Shown: positions 1-8,119 of the stretch, piece after piece
How positions within the stretch are numbered: position 1 is the first letter of the stretch
Layout of the letters: every line of letters starts with the position of its first letter
Assembly (NCBI RefSeq): GCF_000224065.1
Contig: NZ_AFWT01000007.1
Span: 1 to 64,000 of the forward strand
From: Thiorhodococcus drewsii AZ1
GTDB lineage: Bacteria; Pseudomonadota; Gammaproteobacteria; Chromatiales; Chromatiaceae
Length of the DNA stretch: 64,000 nt
Reading direction: 5' to 3'
Program-made: the position numbers and the translations under genes
The notes under the pieces: generated by a model
Databases searched by the model: none
The model's input: the letters and a program-made list of their open reading frames with translations, nothing else
What the model was told of the DNA's origin: nothing

Positions 1-236
1 GCTTGATGTGTTGGAAGCGTGCGGGGCGATAGCGGTGATTCCACCGAAGCGCAACCGCCTGGTCCAACGCGCTTACGACAAGGAATTGTATAAAGCGCGC
101 CATCTGATTGAAAACTTTTTCTCGAAGATCAAGCAGTTCAGAGCGATTGCCACCCGATATGACAAGTTGTCTCGCAACTTTCTCGCCGGTGTGCACTTAG
201 CCTCAGCATGCGTCCTGCTTAATTGATGACAGGCCC
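1..236 (+). mobile_element. 3' end of an IS5-like insertion sequence (left part outside the window)
   Basis: The first 226 bases encode the C-terminal part of a DDE transposase of the IS5 superfamily. They are followed at once by two stop codons and a terminal sequence ending in GATGACAGGCCC, then CTAG. The exact right end (235 or 236) and the target duplication cannot be fixed without the left end. The element sits directly against the truncated gene tail at 230-379, so it appears to have interrupted that gene. Family assignment rests on the transposase tail only. Confidence 0.75.
2..226 (+). CDS. IS5-family transposase, C-terminal fragment (5' partial)
   Basis: The reading frame is open from base 2 and runs off the left edge, so the apparent GTG start at 8 is not a real start. 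The visible 74 residues contain the typical end of IS5-type transposases: a PPKRNR stretch, then AYDKELYKARHLIENFFSKI, which carries the last catalytic Glu of the DDE triad within the Y-R-E signature region, then a helical tail ending ASACVLLN. The enzyme catalyses excision and insertion of its own element. Whether the full copy is intact cannot be judged from this window. Confidence 0.85.
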   Translation, partial: LDVLEACGAIAVIPPKRNRLVQRAYDKELYKARHLIENFFSKIKQFRAIATRYDKLSRNFLAGVHLASACVLLN

Positions 237-379
237 TAGGTCATGGAGTCGATGCGCTCCTGGTGCTGGCGGACGAGGTGGAGCAGGCCGTCGCGGGCTT
301 CGACACCGATGATCTTGAGCAGGTGCTGAGCGGATTCATCCGCATGATCGAGAGCTGGGGAGAGATTGCCGATGCCTGA
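230..379 (+). pseudogene. 3' remnant of a gene truncated by the IS element
   Basis: Directly after the IS end there is an open stretch of about 49 codons, ending with TGA at 377-379. That stop overlaps the start of the next gene. The residues include VDALLVLADEVEQAVAGF, then DTDDLEQVL and a short acidic tail. Helical endings of this kind are common at the C-terminus of hybrid histidine kinases and Hpt domains, and the next gene encodes a response regulator, so a lost sensor kinase is a reasonable guess. No start codon with a ribosome binding site remains, and the upstream part is absent from the window. Confidence 0.5.
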
Positions 380-1256
380 ACAGAGACGCATCCTCATCGT
401 TGACGACGATGCGCGGAACATTAAGGTTGCTGCCAATGCGCTGAACGACACGGGGGTGGTCATCGGATTCGCCAAATCCGGAGAGGAGGCGCTGAACCGA
501 TTGCGTGAGACGCCGTTCGATCTCATTTTGCTCGATGTCATGATGCCCCGGCTGGACGGTTTCCAGGTGTGCTCCAGGCTCAAGGAGGATCCGCGCACGG
601 CCGGGATCCCGGTGATCTTTCTGACGGCCAGGACGGATGAGGAAAGTATCGAGCGTGCCTATGAGGTCGGTGGGATCGACTATGTGTCCAAGCCCTTCAG
701 GACGCGGGAGCTGGCGGCGCGGGTTCGGGTCCAGCTGCGTCAGTTGGATCTGATCGAGCGTCTCGAATTTCTGGCGACACGCGACTCACTGACCGGTGTC
801 TTCAACCGTCGCCGATTTTTCGAGCTGGGCTCGGTCATGCTGGCCGAGTTCCGTGGCGAGCTGGTCGCCATGATGATCGACGTCGATCATTTCAAGCGCA
901 TCAACGATGCCTATGGTCATCAGGTGGGCGATGCCGTCCTGAGGCAGATCGCTTCGACCATCGAGACGACCTTGCCGCAAGGGGCGCTCTTCGGTCGGCT
1001 CGGCGGCGAGGAGTTCGCCCTGCTGGTTCGCGTGCGGGATGCCGAGGAGGCGATGGTCTATGCGGATCGGCTTCGCGAGTGTGTCGCCTCGATCGATCTG
1101 GCCCAGGTCGAGGGCAGCGGCTTGAGGTGCACCATCAGCATCGGCCTCAGCGTCGCGGAAGGAGACGTTTCGCTCGATGCCGTGCTCAATGAGGCCGACA
1201 GGATGCTCTATCGCGCCAAGGACGAAGGCCGCAATCGGGCCGTTCTGCGCGGCTGA
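372..1256 (+). CDS. Response regulator with GGDEF output domain (diguanylate cyclase)
   Basis: This 294-residue protein has an N-terminal receiver domain (about residues 5-120) with the acidic DDD pocket, phospho-acceptor Asp55 in LILLDVMMP and a conserved Lys in VSKPF. A GGDEF domain follows (about 130-290) with an intact GGEEF active site around residue 215. It should make cyclic di-GMP from two GTP in a phosphorylation-dependent way, like PleD or WspR. No canonical RxxD inhibitory site precedes GGEEF. ATG 372 is chosen over TTG 366 because a GGGGAGAG ribosome binding site lies at 357-364 and the upstream frame's TGA (377-379) overlaps the start. Its upstream partner appears to have been destroyed by the IS element. 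Confidence 0.9.
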   Translation: MPEQRRILIVDDDARNIKVAANALNDTGVVIGFAKSGEEALNRLRETPFDLILLDVMMPRLDGFQVCSRLKEDPRTAGIPVIFLTARTDEESIERAYEVGGIDYVSKPFRTRELAARVRVQLRQLDLIERLEFLATRDSLTGVFNRRRFFELGSVMLAEFRGELVAMMIDVDHFKRINDAYGHQVGDAVLRQIASTIETTLPQGALFGRLGGEEFALLVRVRDAEEAMVYADRLRECVASIDLAQVEGSGLRCTISIGLSVAEGDVSLDAVLNEADRMLYRAKDEGRNRAVLRG

Positions 1257-1409
1257 CACCCCGTTTGCCGGTCTCGCCGACCTGGGGGCGAGGCGGTGAT
1301 GGGCTTTCCGGGATCTACGTCGCTGGCGGATTTCCGAGTAAAATACTGAGCATTCGGCGGCGGGTCCGATGCGCTCGGCGTCCGTCCATCAACGACGCAG
1401 GAGGATTGT

Positions 1410-1964
1410 GTGGCCATTCGTATCAAGAGTCATTGGCAGGATGAGGCGCGCGAGCGCTCGCTTCCCGAGGTCGCCAGCGCGCTGGCCTACATCGCCTGGC
1501 GCGTCGCGCTCGACAAGGCGATCAATCTGCATTGCGAGCGCTTCGTCTATCGGGACGACGCTCAGCGGCTCGCCGTCATCCAGGAATATCTGGCCTTTCT
1601 CATCCAGGTCGCCGATCGGCTTTCGCACGGCATGATCGACGACGAGGGGCGGCGGATCCTGGTCACCGAGTTCGCCAAGAAGGTTTTTGCCCACGTTCAG
1701 GACAACAGTCAGGATCTGCTCGGTCCAGGCGACTATGGTTCGCCTTTCATCGCCTTGCTCAACGTACGTTCGGGTGAGTATGCCGATTTCAGCTTTGATG
1801 ATGAGGGTCCCAGCTACGCCATGCTTCGGCACCTGGGATTCGAGATCCAGACGCTGATGGGCGGCGGGCAGGAGAACCGCTGGGTCATCGATCAGGTGAT
1901 GGACAAGGACGGTTGGGAGGCCTACAAGGCTTTCGCCAAGGCCTATCGCGACCTGTTCGAGTGA
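1410..1964 (+). CDS. Conserved-looking protein of unknown function
   Basis: I do not recognise this 184-residue protein. It starts at GTG 1410, with a strong AGGAGG about five bases upstream (1400-1405). It is soluble, helical and acidic, with no signal peptide or membrane segment. The middle contains GMIDDEGRRILVTEFAKK, and the C-terminal half contains the aromatic, acidic stretch YADFSFDDEGPSYAMLRHLG. It ends in a charged helix. Codon use and GC content match neighbouring genes, so it looks real. It is probably monocistronic, with about 150 bases after the diguanylate cyclase gene and a candidate hairpin downstream. Confidence 0.75.
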   Translation: MAIRIKSHWQDEARERSLPEVASALAYIAWRVALDKAINLHCERFVYRDDAQRLAVIQEYLAFLIQVADRLSHGMIDDEGRRILVTEFAKKVFAHVQDNSQDLLGPGDYGSPFIALLNVRSGEYADFSFDDEGPSYAMLRHLGFEIQTLMGGGQENRWVIDQVMDKDGWEAYKAFAKAYRDLFE

Positions 1965-2355
1965 GACTGGGTGTCTGAGTCAGTGAAGGTCGCGCCCTGG
2001 CCTTCTGCCAGGGGCGTTTGGATGATCGCGAGGGACGCAGACGTCGTCAGGCGACGTGAAGAATTGGTCAAGTGGTCCTGCTCGTTGCTCGAAAGAGGCG
2101 TCAAATCTTGATCTGGAGGGGGTGAAATGGCGATGAATCGGTGTAAATAGCGCTTCTGGTCTTGCTTTTCGGCCGTTCGATCGCCATGATTCGATCACCG
2201 CCGCAAGTCTCGTATCGCGTCCCCCCCGCCCTAGAGACACCCCAGCGACGGAATCACTCACAATAAGAGGCGTTTGCCCTCATATCTGTTCCACTCGGCT
2301 TTCGAGAGGCGCCCTAAAGCGCAAGGATCTGCCGAGTCTTTGGAGAACGTCAAGT
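1965..2355. other. 391-base region without a convincing gene
   Basis: No reading frame here has coding character. It holds a candidate hairpin just after the upstream gene (1993-2016), then sequence of mixed composition. The last about 100 bases are less GC-rich and probably contain the promoter and leader of the HPF-like gene, whose ribosome binding site GGAG lies at about 2342-2345. I see no convincing -35/-10 pair. Confidence 0.5.
1993..2016 (+). terminator. Candidate intrinsic terminator hairpin
   Basis: CGCCCTGG (1993-2000) can pair with CCAGGGGCG (2008-2016), with one bulged base and a seven-base loop. Only a short T-run (TTT) follows. It is placed correctly for the end of the unknown gene at 1410-1964. 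The weak T-tract keeps confidence moderate. Confidence 0.4.
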
Positions 2356-2712
2356 ATGCCCATCAAGATAGGCGGCGACACGCTCGCGTTGGATGCCGAC
2401 ATTCGTCGGCAGATCGAGTCCGAGGCTAAGAAGTTCGCCGATCGATTTCCAGACGAACGGGTCGACGCTCACGTCACGATCAAGGAAGAATTCGATCCAC
2501 TACACGGACATCGGGTCCGCTGTGAATTGAGTGCAAAGCTCTGTTCCGGGCGTCAGGTGCTGGTCCGCGACGCACGCAAGAATGCCGCCGAGGCGATCGA
2601 AGAGGTGTTCGTATCGGCGCGACGTAGCATGCGTCGTTTGCGTCGTCAGCACTCTGTTGCCCTGTCCTCCGTGCCTCCCAAGGTGACGCAACTGGCACAG
2701 GCCGGTCACTGA
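2356..2712 (+). CDS. Short HPF/RaiA-like ribosome-associated protein
   Basis: This 118-residue basic protein resembles the single-domain hibernation-promoting-factor/RaiA fold. It has an N-terminal strand, a helix with IRRQIESEAKKFADRFPD, a strand with DAHVTIKEEFD, and a second Arg/Lys-rich helix spanning DARKNAAEAIEEVF and VSARRSMRRLRRQ. Such proteins bind in the 30S tRNA/mRNA channel and stabilise idle ribosomes. The similarity is by pattern, not alignment; it could also be a distant relative with another RNA-binding role. It starts at ATG 2356 after GGAGAACGTC. No rpoN or PTS genes, frequent neighbours of hpf, are adjacent. Confidence 0.5.
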   Translation: MPIKIGGDTLALDADIRRQIESEAKKFADRFPDERVDAHVTIKEEFDPLHGHRVRCELSAKLCSGRQVLVRDARKNAAEAIEEVFVSARRSMRRLRRQHSVALSSVPPKVTQLAQAGH

Positions 2713-2839
2713 TCGAGGTTGGGACGTCTCGTCTTTCTGGACGATGTTCAGGTTTTGCCTTGACCAGGGTCGGTCGGCACCAATCTAGTGGTTCATCCGA
2801 TCTTTCGATTCAAATTCATTCATCGATGAGGAGTGTTCC

Positions 2840-3757
2840 ATGAAGGTTGCAGTCATTGGCGGCACCGGATTCGTCGGTTTTCACGTCACGCGCCAATTGC
2901 TGGCCGAGGGTCACATCCCAAGGCTGCTGGTGCGTCCCGGAAGCGAGACCAAGGTCGAGAATCCCTCGGCCTGCGAGATCATTCAGGGTGATGTCGAGGA
3001 TGCCTCGACGCTGGAAAAATGCCTCACCGGCGCCGATGCAGTGATCTATCTCATCGGGATCCTGCGCGAGTTCCCCTCGCGCGGCATCACCTTCGAGGCG
3101 CTGCAGTATCAGGGGGTGGTGAATACCATCGCGGCCGCGAAGGCCGTGGGGGTCGAGCGCTTCCTCTTGATGACCGCCAACGGCATCCGCGCCGACGGTA
3201 CGCCCTATCAGCGCACCAAATATCAGGCCGAGGCGGCCTTAAAGGGCTCGGGTCTGCGCTGGACCATCTTTCGTCCCTCCGTGATCTTCGGCGATCCCCA
3301 GGGGCGCATGGAGTTCTGCTCCCAGCTCAAGAAGGACATCATCGACAGCCCGTTGCCGGCACCGCTGTTCTACGCGGGGCTGTTACCGCTCAAGGCGGGC
3401 GAGTTCGAGCTGGCGCCGGTGTCGGTAACCGACGTCGCCAAGGCTTTCGTGCTGGCCTTGAGCGAACCGCGCACCGAGTCTCAGACCTACAGCCTGTGCG
3501 GCCCGCAGCGTCTGAGTTGGAAGGCGATTCTCGGCATCATCGCCGCCGCTTCGGGCAAGACCAAGGTGATGGTGCCGGCGCCAGCCATGGCCATCCAGGC
3601 TGCCGCCAGTCTGCTCGATCGCTATGCCTGGTTCCCCATCTCGCGCGATCAGCTGCAGATGCTGCTTGAGGGCAATGTCTGCTCGGAGAACGACAGCTTT
3701 GCCCGTCTCGGTTTGACGCCGACCCATTTCGGCGTGGATCAGCTCGGCTATCTCTGA
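2840..3757 (+). CDS. Atypical SDR / NDUFA9-like NAD(P)-binding oxidoreductase
   Basis: This 305-residue protein starts with a Rossmann dinucleotide-binding motif (VIGGTGFVGFHV, about residues 5-16) typical of extended/atypical short-chain dehydrogenases. A catalytic-type Tyr and Lys are present in PYQRTKYQAE (about 125-134), and a substrate-side motif RPSVIFGDP follows. The layout matches the complex I NDUFA9-like family found in many proteobacteria, whose members act as sugar-nucleotide or quinone-associated oxidoreductases. The exact substrate cannot be inferred. It starts at ATG 2840 with GAGGAG just upstream. It converges with the DUF455 gene, and a REP-like palindrome lies in the gap. 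Confidence 0.8.
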   Translation: MKVAVIGGTGFVGFHVTRQLLAEGHIPRLLVRPGSETKVENPSACEIIQGDVEDASTLEKCLTGADAVIYLIGILREFPSRGITFEALQYQGVVNTIAAAKAVGVERFLLMTANGIRADGTPYQRTKYQAEAALKGSGLRWTIFRPSVIFGDPQGRMEFCSQLKKDIIDSPLPAPLFYAGLLPLKAGEFELAPVSVTDVAKAFVLALSEPRTESQTYSLCGPQRLSWKAILGIIAAASGKTKVMVPAPAMAIQAAASLLDRYAWFPISRDQLQMLLEGNVCSENDSFARLGLTPTHFGVDQLGYL

Positions 3758-3793
3758 GCGATCGTCGGTCGAGAGGCCGCGGGCCGGAAGGCT

Positions 3794-3826
3794 TCCCGGA
3801 TCCGCTGCGCTGCATCCGGGCTACGG
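3794..3826. repeat. REP-like imperfect palindrome
   Basis: The sequence CCCGGAT...GCTGCGCTGC...ATCCGGG followed by CTACGG is a short palindromic element of the type scattered through many proteobacterial genomes in extragenic positions. It sits between two convergent genes, where such elements are often found, and could also act as a bidirectional terminator. I find no second copy in this window, so its repeat nature is inferred from its form. Confidence 0.5.
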
Positions 3827-3867
3827 GGTGCATGTGGCTCGGCTGGACACCCTGAATCCGCGAGAGC

Positions 3868-4689
3868 TCATGATCGCCGACAGAGCGCTTCGAGACGGTC
3901 GAGTTCCGAGTCGTCGAAGCCGGCTCTGAGCCGCTCCTCGCGGTTCAGGGGGCCTCGGATCTCGCCGGTCATGTAGTCGTCGAGCAGTTCGAAGTAATGG
4001 TGCGCGGGATCGCGTCCGCGCTCGATACAGAGCGTTTTGAACCAGTGCGATCCGGCGGCGACATGCCCGACCTCTTCGGCGAGGATGACGCCGAGTCTGC
4101 CTCCTGTTTCGGTGTCGTCGACGCCCTCGAAGCGCGCAATCATGCCTGGCGTCACGTCCAACCCTCGGGCCTCCAGCACACGCGGAACCAGCGCCATGCG
4201 GACCAGCGGGTCTGCGGCGGTGCGTCGTGCCATCTCCCAGAGCCCGTCGTGCGCGGGGAAGTCGCCGTAGTCGCGGCCCAGATCGTTCAGGCGCTCGCGC
4301 ATGAGCATGAAATGCCGCGCCTCTTCGGCGGCGATCCGCAGCCAATCGGTGTGAAACTCCAGCGGCATGTCGCGGAAGCGCTGCACCGCGTCCAGGGCCA
4401 GGTTGATGGCGTTGAATTCGATATGGGCCACGGCATGGATCATGGCCGCCCGGCCGTCGCGGCTGGTGAGCTTGCGCGCCACCAATTGGCGCGGTGCGAC
4501 CAATTCGAGTCTTTCCGGACGGCCCGGTTGGTCGCGGATGGGTCCGGCCAGAGCGGCATCGGCATTCAGGCGTCCCGCTTCCCAATCCTCAGCGGTCTGC
4601 AGGGTCGCGGCGACCTTGCGCTCCGGATCCGGCTCGGCCAGGCAGCGCGCCACGCTGTCGAATAGGTTGGTCGTCGATTGTTCCGTCAC
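3868..4689 (-). CDS. DUF455 family ferritin-like protein
   Basis: This 273-residue protein matches the DUF455 layout, a ferritin-like four-helix bundle. Helix motifs with metal-ligand-type Glu and His are visible: MIHAVAHIEFNAINLALD (about residues 83-100), WLRIAAEEARHFMLMRERL (about 116-134) and EEVGHVAAGSHWF (about 205-217). Together they give the repeated ExxH pattern of diiron carboxylate proteins. The reaction is unknown. The start codon overlaps the glycerate kinase stop by four bases, implying translational coupling. Diiron binding is inferred from the motif spacing. Confidence 0.85.
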   Translation of the reverse strand: MTEQSTTNLFDSVARCLAEPDPERKVAATLQTAEDWEAGRLNADAALAGPIRDQPGRPERLELVAPRQLVARKLTSRDGRAAMIHAVAHIEFNAINLALDAVQRFRDMPLEFHTDWLRIAAEEARHFMLMRERLNDLGRDYGDFPAHDGLWEMARRTAADPLVRMALVPRVLEARGLDVTPGMIARFEGVDDTETGGRLGVILAEEVGHVAAGSHWFKTLCIERGRDPAHHYFELLDDYMTGEIRGPLNREERLRAGFDDSELDRLEALCRRS

Positions 4690-5957
4690 AGCTTCAGTCC
4701 CAGGATTAGATCCATTACGTTGGTGTCGGTTGGTCCGGTACGGATGAGGTCGCCGCTGGCCTCCAGCAGTTGGCCCGAATTCGCCGCGATTAGGGCCGAT
4801 TCGGCATCGAACCCCTCCAGCGCTGCGCGTTCCAGCGTCCAGCCGTCGACCAGCGCGCCCGCGTCCTCGGTCGGTCCGTCGGTGCCATCGGTTCCGGCGC
4901 TGAGCAGCAGACAGTCGGGATGGCCGGCGAGCGCGATTGCCGCAGCCAGGGCTAGATGCTGGTTGCGTCCGCCGCGTCCAGGGGCGTCGGGAAGGGCGAC
5001 GGTCGTTTCTCCGCCCCAGATGTGCAGTCCCGGCTCGGAGTCGATCAGGATACGGGCGAAGGTGCGGCCCTGTTCGGCCGCATCGCCTTGGATCGGTGGT
5101 GGATGGAGCCGGACAGAGAGGCCGAGCTGTGACGCACGCTCTGCGGCCGCTTGCATGGCGGTAGCGATATCGGCGATCAGTTCGATCTCTGGTCCAGGGG
5201 CGGGCGATTGACCGCGTTCGGCGAGCCCCCGATGCACCTGGTCGTTTAGCCAGCCGGGCAAGGGAAGCTCCAGGACATGCGATTCAAGATCGGGTTCGGG
5301 AGACAGGAGTCCGGAGCCGATGACACCCGGGTCGTTGTCCGGCACGTCCGAGATGGCGAGTGCCCGTAACGGTCGATCGCCGATTCTTGAGAGCAGCCCC
5401 CCGCCCTTGATCCGCGAGATGCATTTGCGCACCCGGTTGATCTGTCCGATCGGCAGTCCGCTGGCGAGCAGCCAGGCATTGATCCGGCGCAGCTCGGGCA
5501 GATCGATGTCCTGGATTGGGGCCTCGACCAGGCTGGATGCGCCCCCCGAGATGAGAAAGAGCGGCGTTACCTGGCTCGGAATGTCGTCGAGTGCCGCGAT
5601 CAGTCGCGCGCCCGCATCCAGGCTGGCTCGGTCGGGGAGCGGATGTCCGCCGAAGAGGCATGCGATTCCCCGCGCGGCGAGTGCGGTCGGATCGGCATGA
5701 CCTGGCTTGGTGACGACCAGTCCGCCGAGACAGGCATCTCCACAGATCTCCGTCGCGCCAAGCGCCATGGACGCGGCGGCCTTGCCGATCGCACACAGCC
5801 AGATCGGACCTTCGATGGGGTGTCGTGCCAGGGCGCGCCGGGTGGCCTCGCGCCCGTCGACCGCCGCAATGGCCGCGGCGAGACAGTCCAGAATTCTGGC
5901 GCGCGCGGTCTGAGTGGGTGTGTCCAGAGCGGTGTGCATTGGGCGAGGATTGGGCAT
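4686..5957 (-). CDS. Type II glycerate kinase (MOFRL family)
   Basis: This 423-residue protein belongs to the GckA/TtuD glycerate 2-kinase family, which phosphorylates D-glycerate to 2-phosphoglycerate for entry to lower glycolysis. Diagnostic features are a Gly-rich GGASSLVEAP motif (about residue 125), the MOFRL-domain motif GRGGRNQHLALA, and the C-terminal GTDGTDGPTEDAGA. I chose ATG 5957, preceded by a GAGAG ribosome binding site, over an upstream frame extension lacking family similarity. ATG 5939 is a second possibility. In phototrophs, glycerate arises from photorespiration-like or tartronate routes, but no such gene is adjacent. Confidence 0.9.
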   Translation of the reverse strand: MPNPRPMHTALDTPTQTARARILDCLAAAIAAVDGREATRRALARHPIEGPIWLCAIGKAAASMALGATEICGDACLGGLVVTKPGHADPTALAARGIACLFGGHPLPDRASLDAGARLIAALDDIPSQVTPLFLISGGASSLVEAPIQDIDLPELRRINAWLLASGLPIGQINRVRKCISRIKGGGLLSRIGDRPLRALAISDVPDNDPGVIGSGLLSPEPDLESHVLELPLPGWLNDQVHRGLAERGQSPAPGPEIELIADIATAMQAAAERASQLGLSVRLHPPPIQGDAAEQGRTFARILIDSEPGLHIWGGETTVALPDAPGRGGRNQHLALAAAIALAGHPDCLLLSAGTDGTDGPTEDAGALVDGWTLERAALEGFDAESALIAANSGQLLEASGDLIRTGPTDTNVMDLILGLKL

Positions 5958-6124
5958 GGCTCTCGGTATATTGACTGATTTCAATGCACTATCCGCGAGG
6001 CACGCGCACAGTTGACTACATCTTGCGGGCGCGTTGCCCGGATCCCGATTCCGTCCTTCACTCTCGCTGTCGCCCCGGTCGCGATGGCTCTGCCAGGCGC
6101 CCACGGGCGACTCGAGACGCTCTC

Positions 6125-6382
6125 ATGATGAATCTCTGTCCCAAATGCAGTCACTCGCCGTGGCCGTTCGCCATGATTTTTGTGATCACCAGCGTGATCG
6201 GTTTTCTGACCTGGCTGGTGCTCGGACTGTCGCCGCTGGATCCGCTGGCACGGGTGGCAATCGCCGTGGCTGTCTTCCTGGTGGTGGGGGGAACCCTGCT
6301 GCACTATGTCGTCAGTTGTCTGCGCCGCCATTGTCGGCACAAGGATGATGCCACAGCGGGGCGTGGCGAGGCATTGGGCTGA
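6125..6382 (+). CDS. Small two-helix membrane protein with an N-terminal CxxC
   Basis: I do not recognise this 85-residue protein. It starts NLCPKCSHSPWP, a CPxC pair, followed by a hydrophobic segment (about residues 16-37) and a second one (about 45-66). It ends in a basic tail containing SCLRRHCRHK. Two adjacent ATG codons (6125 and 6128) could start it. Two hydrophobic spans plus flanking Cys pairs suggest a small inner-membrane protein that could bind metal or form disulphides. It is divergent from the glycerate kinase gene. Coding is supported by the coherent hydrophobic pattern only. Confidence 0.6.
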   Translation: MMNLCPKCSHSPWPFAMIFVITSVIGFLTWLVLGLSPLDPLARVAIAVAVFLVVGGTLLHYVVSCLRRHCRHKDDATAGRGEALG

Positions 6383-6490
6383 GTTTGGCGGACCGAGATG
6401 GTCTCGCTGGCTAGGAGGTGCGGTCGGTCGCCTACCGACGCCCTCCGTTGGCGTCGTCTCGGGCGGTCTTGACGCGGAGTCGCCCTTCGA

Positions 6491-7168
6491 TCAGGCGGTG
6501 CGGGTGACCCGGTCTCGCAAATAGACCGGCATGGCCTGATCGGCTGGAATCTGCTGGCCTGCAGCGTAGGCGGCTGCGGCGAGCGTGGCGATGTCGCGGG
6601 CCTCGCAGATGGCCTCTGGGTCCGTTTCGGTGACGCTCTCTCCCAGGCGCTCGATCAGTGCCGCGCGATAGGCAGACCAGCCGGGACCGACGCCGAACCA
6701 GCCTGCGCCCGGCGGAGCCGAGACGGTCTCTGGGGGGCAAACGCGCTCGTCGCAGCAGGGCTCCGCCAGTCCGTGCGGGTCGATCTCGAAGCACCCCCAG
6801 TAGACCTCGTCCATGCGGGCGTCGAGCGCGACGAGCAGGCGCTTCTCGCCCGTGCGCCGGTAGTGGCCCTGGGCCATCGCAGCGAGCGTCGAAACCGGAA
6901 CCACGGGAACCTCGGCGCCGAAGGCAGCGCCCTGGATGACGGAGGTGGCGATGCGTACGCCGGTGAAGGAGCCGGGCCCGCACCCGAAGGCCATGGCGTC
7001 CAGATCGGTGATGGCGAGTCCCGCCTGTTCGAGTAGATCCTGCATCATCGGCAGGATGAGTTCGCCGTGGCGCCGTGGTGCGTGCTCCAGTCGTTGCTCG
7101 ATGCAGGTGTCGATGAGCAGGGCGGCGGAGCAGGTTTCGCTGGAGGTATCGATCGCAAGCAGCTTCAT
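6491..7168 (-). CDS. tsaB: tRNA threonylcarbamoyladenosine biosynthesis protein TsaB
   Basis: This 225-residue ASKHA-fold protein partners TsaD and TsaE in forming t6A at position 37 of ANN-decoding tRNAs. It starts with LLAIDTSSETCSAALL (about residues 3-18) and has the family motif FGCGPGSFTGVRIA (about 61-74). Like other TsaB proteins it lacks the metal-binding His pair of TsaD. Its length is normal. It lies 21 bases downstream of the unknown gene at 7190-8119, on the same strand, so the two are probably co-transcribed. A second t6A gene, trmO, is at 29156-29872. Confidence 0.95.
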   Translation of the reverse strand: MKLLAIDTSSETCSAALLIDTCIEQRLEHAPRRHGELILPMMQDLLEQAGLAITDLDAMAFGCGPGSFTGVRIATSVIQGAAFGAEVPVVPVSTLAAMAQGHYRRTGEKRLLVALDARMDEVYWGCFEIDPHGLAEPCCDERVCPPETVSAPPGAGWFGVGPGWSAYRAALIERLGESVTETDPEAICEARDIATLAAAAYAAGQQIPADQAMPVYLRDRVTRTA

Positions 7169-7189
7169 ATAATGGCGAATGGGTAGTGA

Positions 7190-8119
7190 TCAGGCCAAAA
7201 AGGCGAGATCGAGCGGCTGAAAGCCGAAAGTGCCGATTCCATATCCTGCGTCCTCCAGCTCATGGATGAAGGGGTAGGGCGGTTGCAGAACCCAGCCGTG
7301 GAAGCTGGATTCGAGCGCGCCCTCCTGTTGGCGAGGCGGTCTGTCCTCCGATACCTCCACCAGGAACAGCCGGATGCGCCCGAGCATCCGCAGGGGATCC
7401 GTCAGCTGGGTCTGGACGGCCCAGCCTTCCAGTCCGTCGATGAAGTACTCGCTTCTCAGTGCCGACTCCTTGAGCTGTGCCGCCAGGCCGAACAGCAAGA
7501 GGCGCTTGTATTCCAGTTCATGGTCGAACCCCGTCCCGGAGGTCTTGTCTTCATCCCAGGGCGAGCGGGCGCGTCGCGTGGAGAGGTAATGGTGCAGCTC
7601 GTGCAGATCGCGCCAGGTTCCGGCGGGGACCGGGATATTCCAGAGTGCGCCATAACGGATCTGGCGCGAGGCGAAACGGAAGAGATTGCGGATCATCCAG
7701 TCGCGCTTGCGAACCTGGCGGGCGGTGAGCGATCCGTATTGCTGGTCGAGCTGGTGCAGCGTCTGGTCGAGGTTGAGACACATGAGTCGGTAGAGGCGCT
7801 GTTCGAGCGTGATGCCGTGCAGCGGCTTGTCTCCGTTGCCTTCATCCTCCTGATAGGGCTTTGGCAGCCCGGCGCAGGTCTTGAGGATGGGCACCTTGAG
7901 CGCCGAGAGCACCGAGATCCGCCGATTGGCGGTCAGGTCCGACTTGCGTAGGTTCTCCAGCGCCATCATCAACGCCGGTCCAGCCTGTCGTACCCCGGCG
8001 CCGCGCAGCCCGGATAGCCATTCGTTGAGCTTGTCCAGATTGCCGTCGAAACGCGGACGCGTGCATTCCCGAACCGCCAGCGGCGAGGGTAGGGAAGGGG
8101 CATTGAAGCTCGAGATCAT
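7190..8119 (-). CDS. Unknown helical cytoplasmic protein, co-directional with tsaB
   Basis: I cannot assign this 309-residue protein. ATG 8119 is used because AGGA lies eight bases upstream. The predicted protein has no signal peptide or membrane segment. Its central part (RQIRYGALWNIPVPAGTW, then RDLHELHHYL) resembles the N-terminal helical region found in some larger PilZ-domain proteins, but no PilZ RxxxR motif is present. It ends with GYGIGTFGFQPLDLAFLA. If the resemblance holds, it may be a signalling-related protein that lost, or never had, the PilZ part. The distance to tsaB (21 bases) suggests an operon. Confidence 0.65.
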   Translation of the reverse strand: MISSFNAPSLPSPLAVRECTRPRFDGNLDKLNEWLSGLRGAGVRQAGPALMMALENLRKSDLTANRRISVLSALKVPILKTCAGLPKPYQEDEGNGDKPLHGITLEQRLYRLMCLNLDQTLHQLDQQYGSLTARQVRKRDWMIRNLFRFASRQIRYGALWNIPVPAGTWRDLHELHHYLSTRRARSPWDEDKTSGTGFDHELEYKRLLLFGLAAQLKESALRSEYFIDGLEGWAVQTQLTDPLRMLGRIRLFLVEVSEDRPPRQQEGALESSFHGWVLQPPYPFIHELEDAGYGIGTFGFQPLDLAFLA

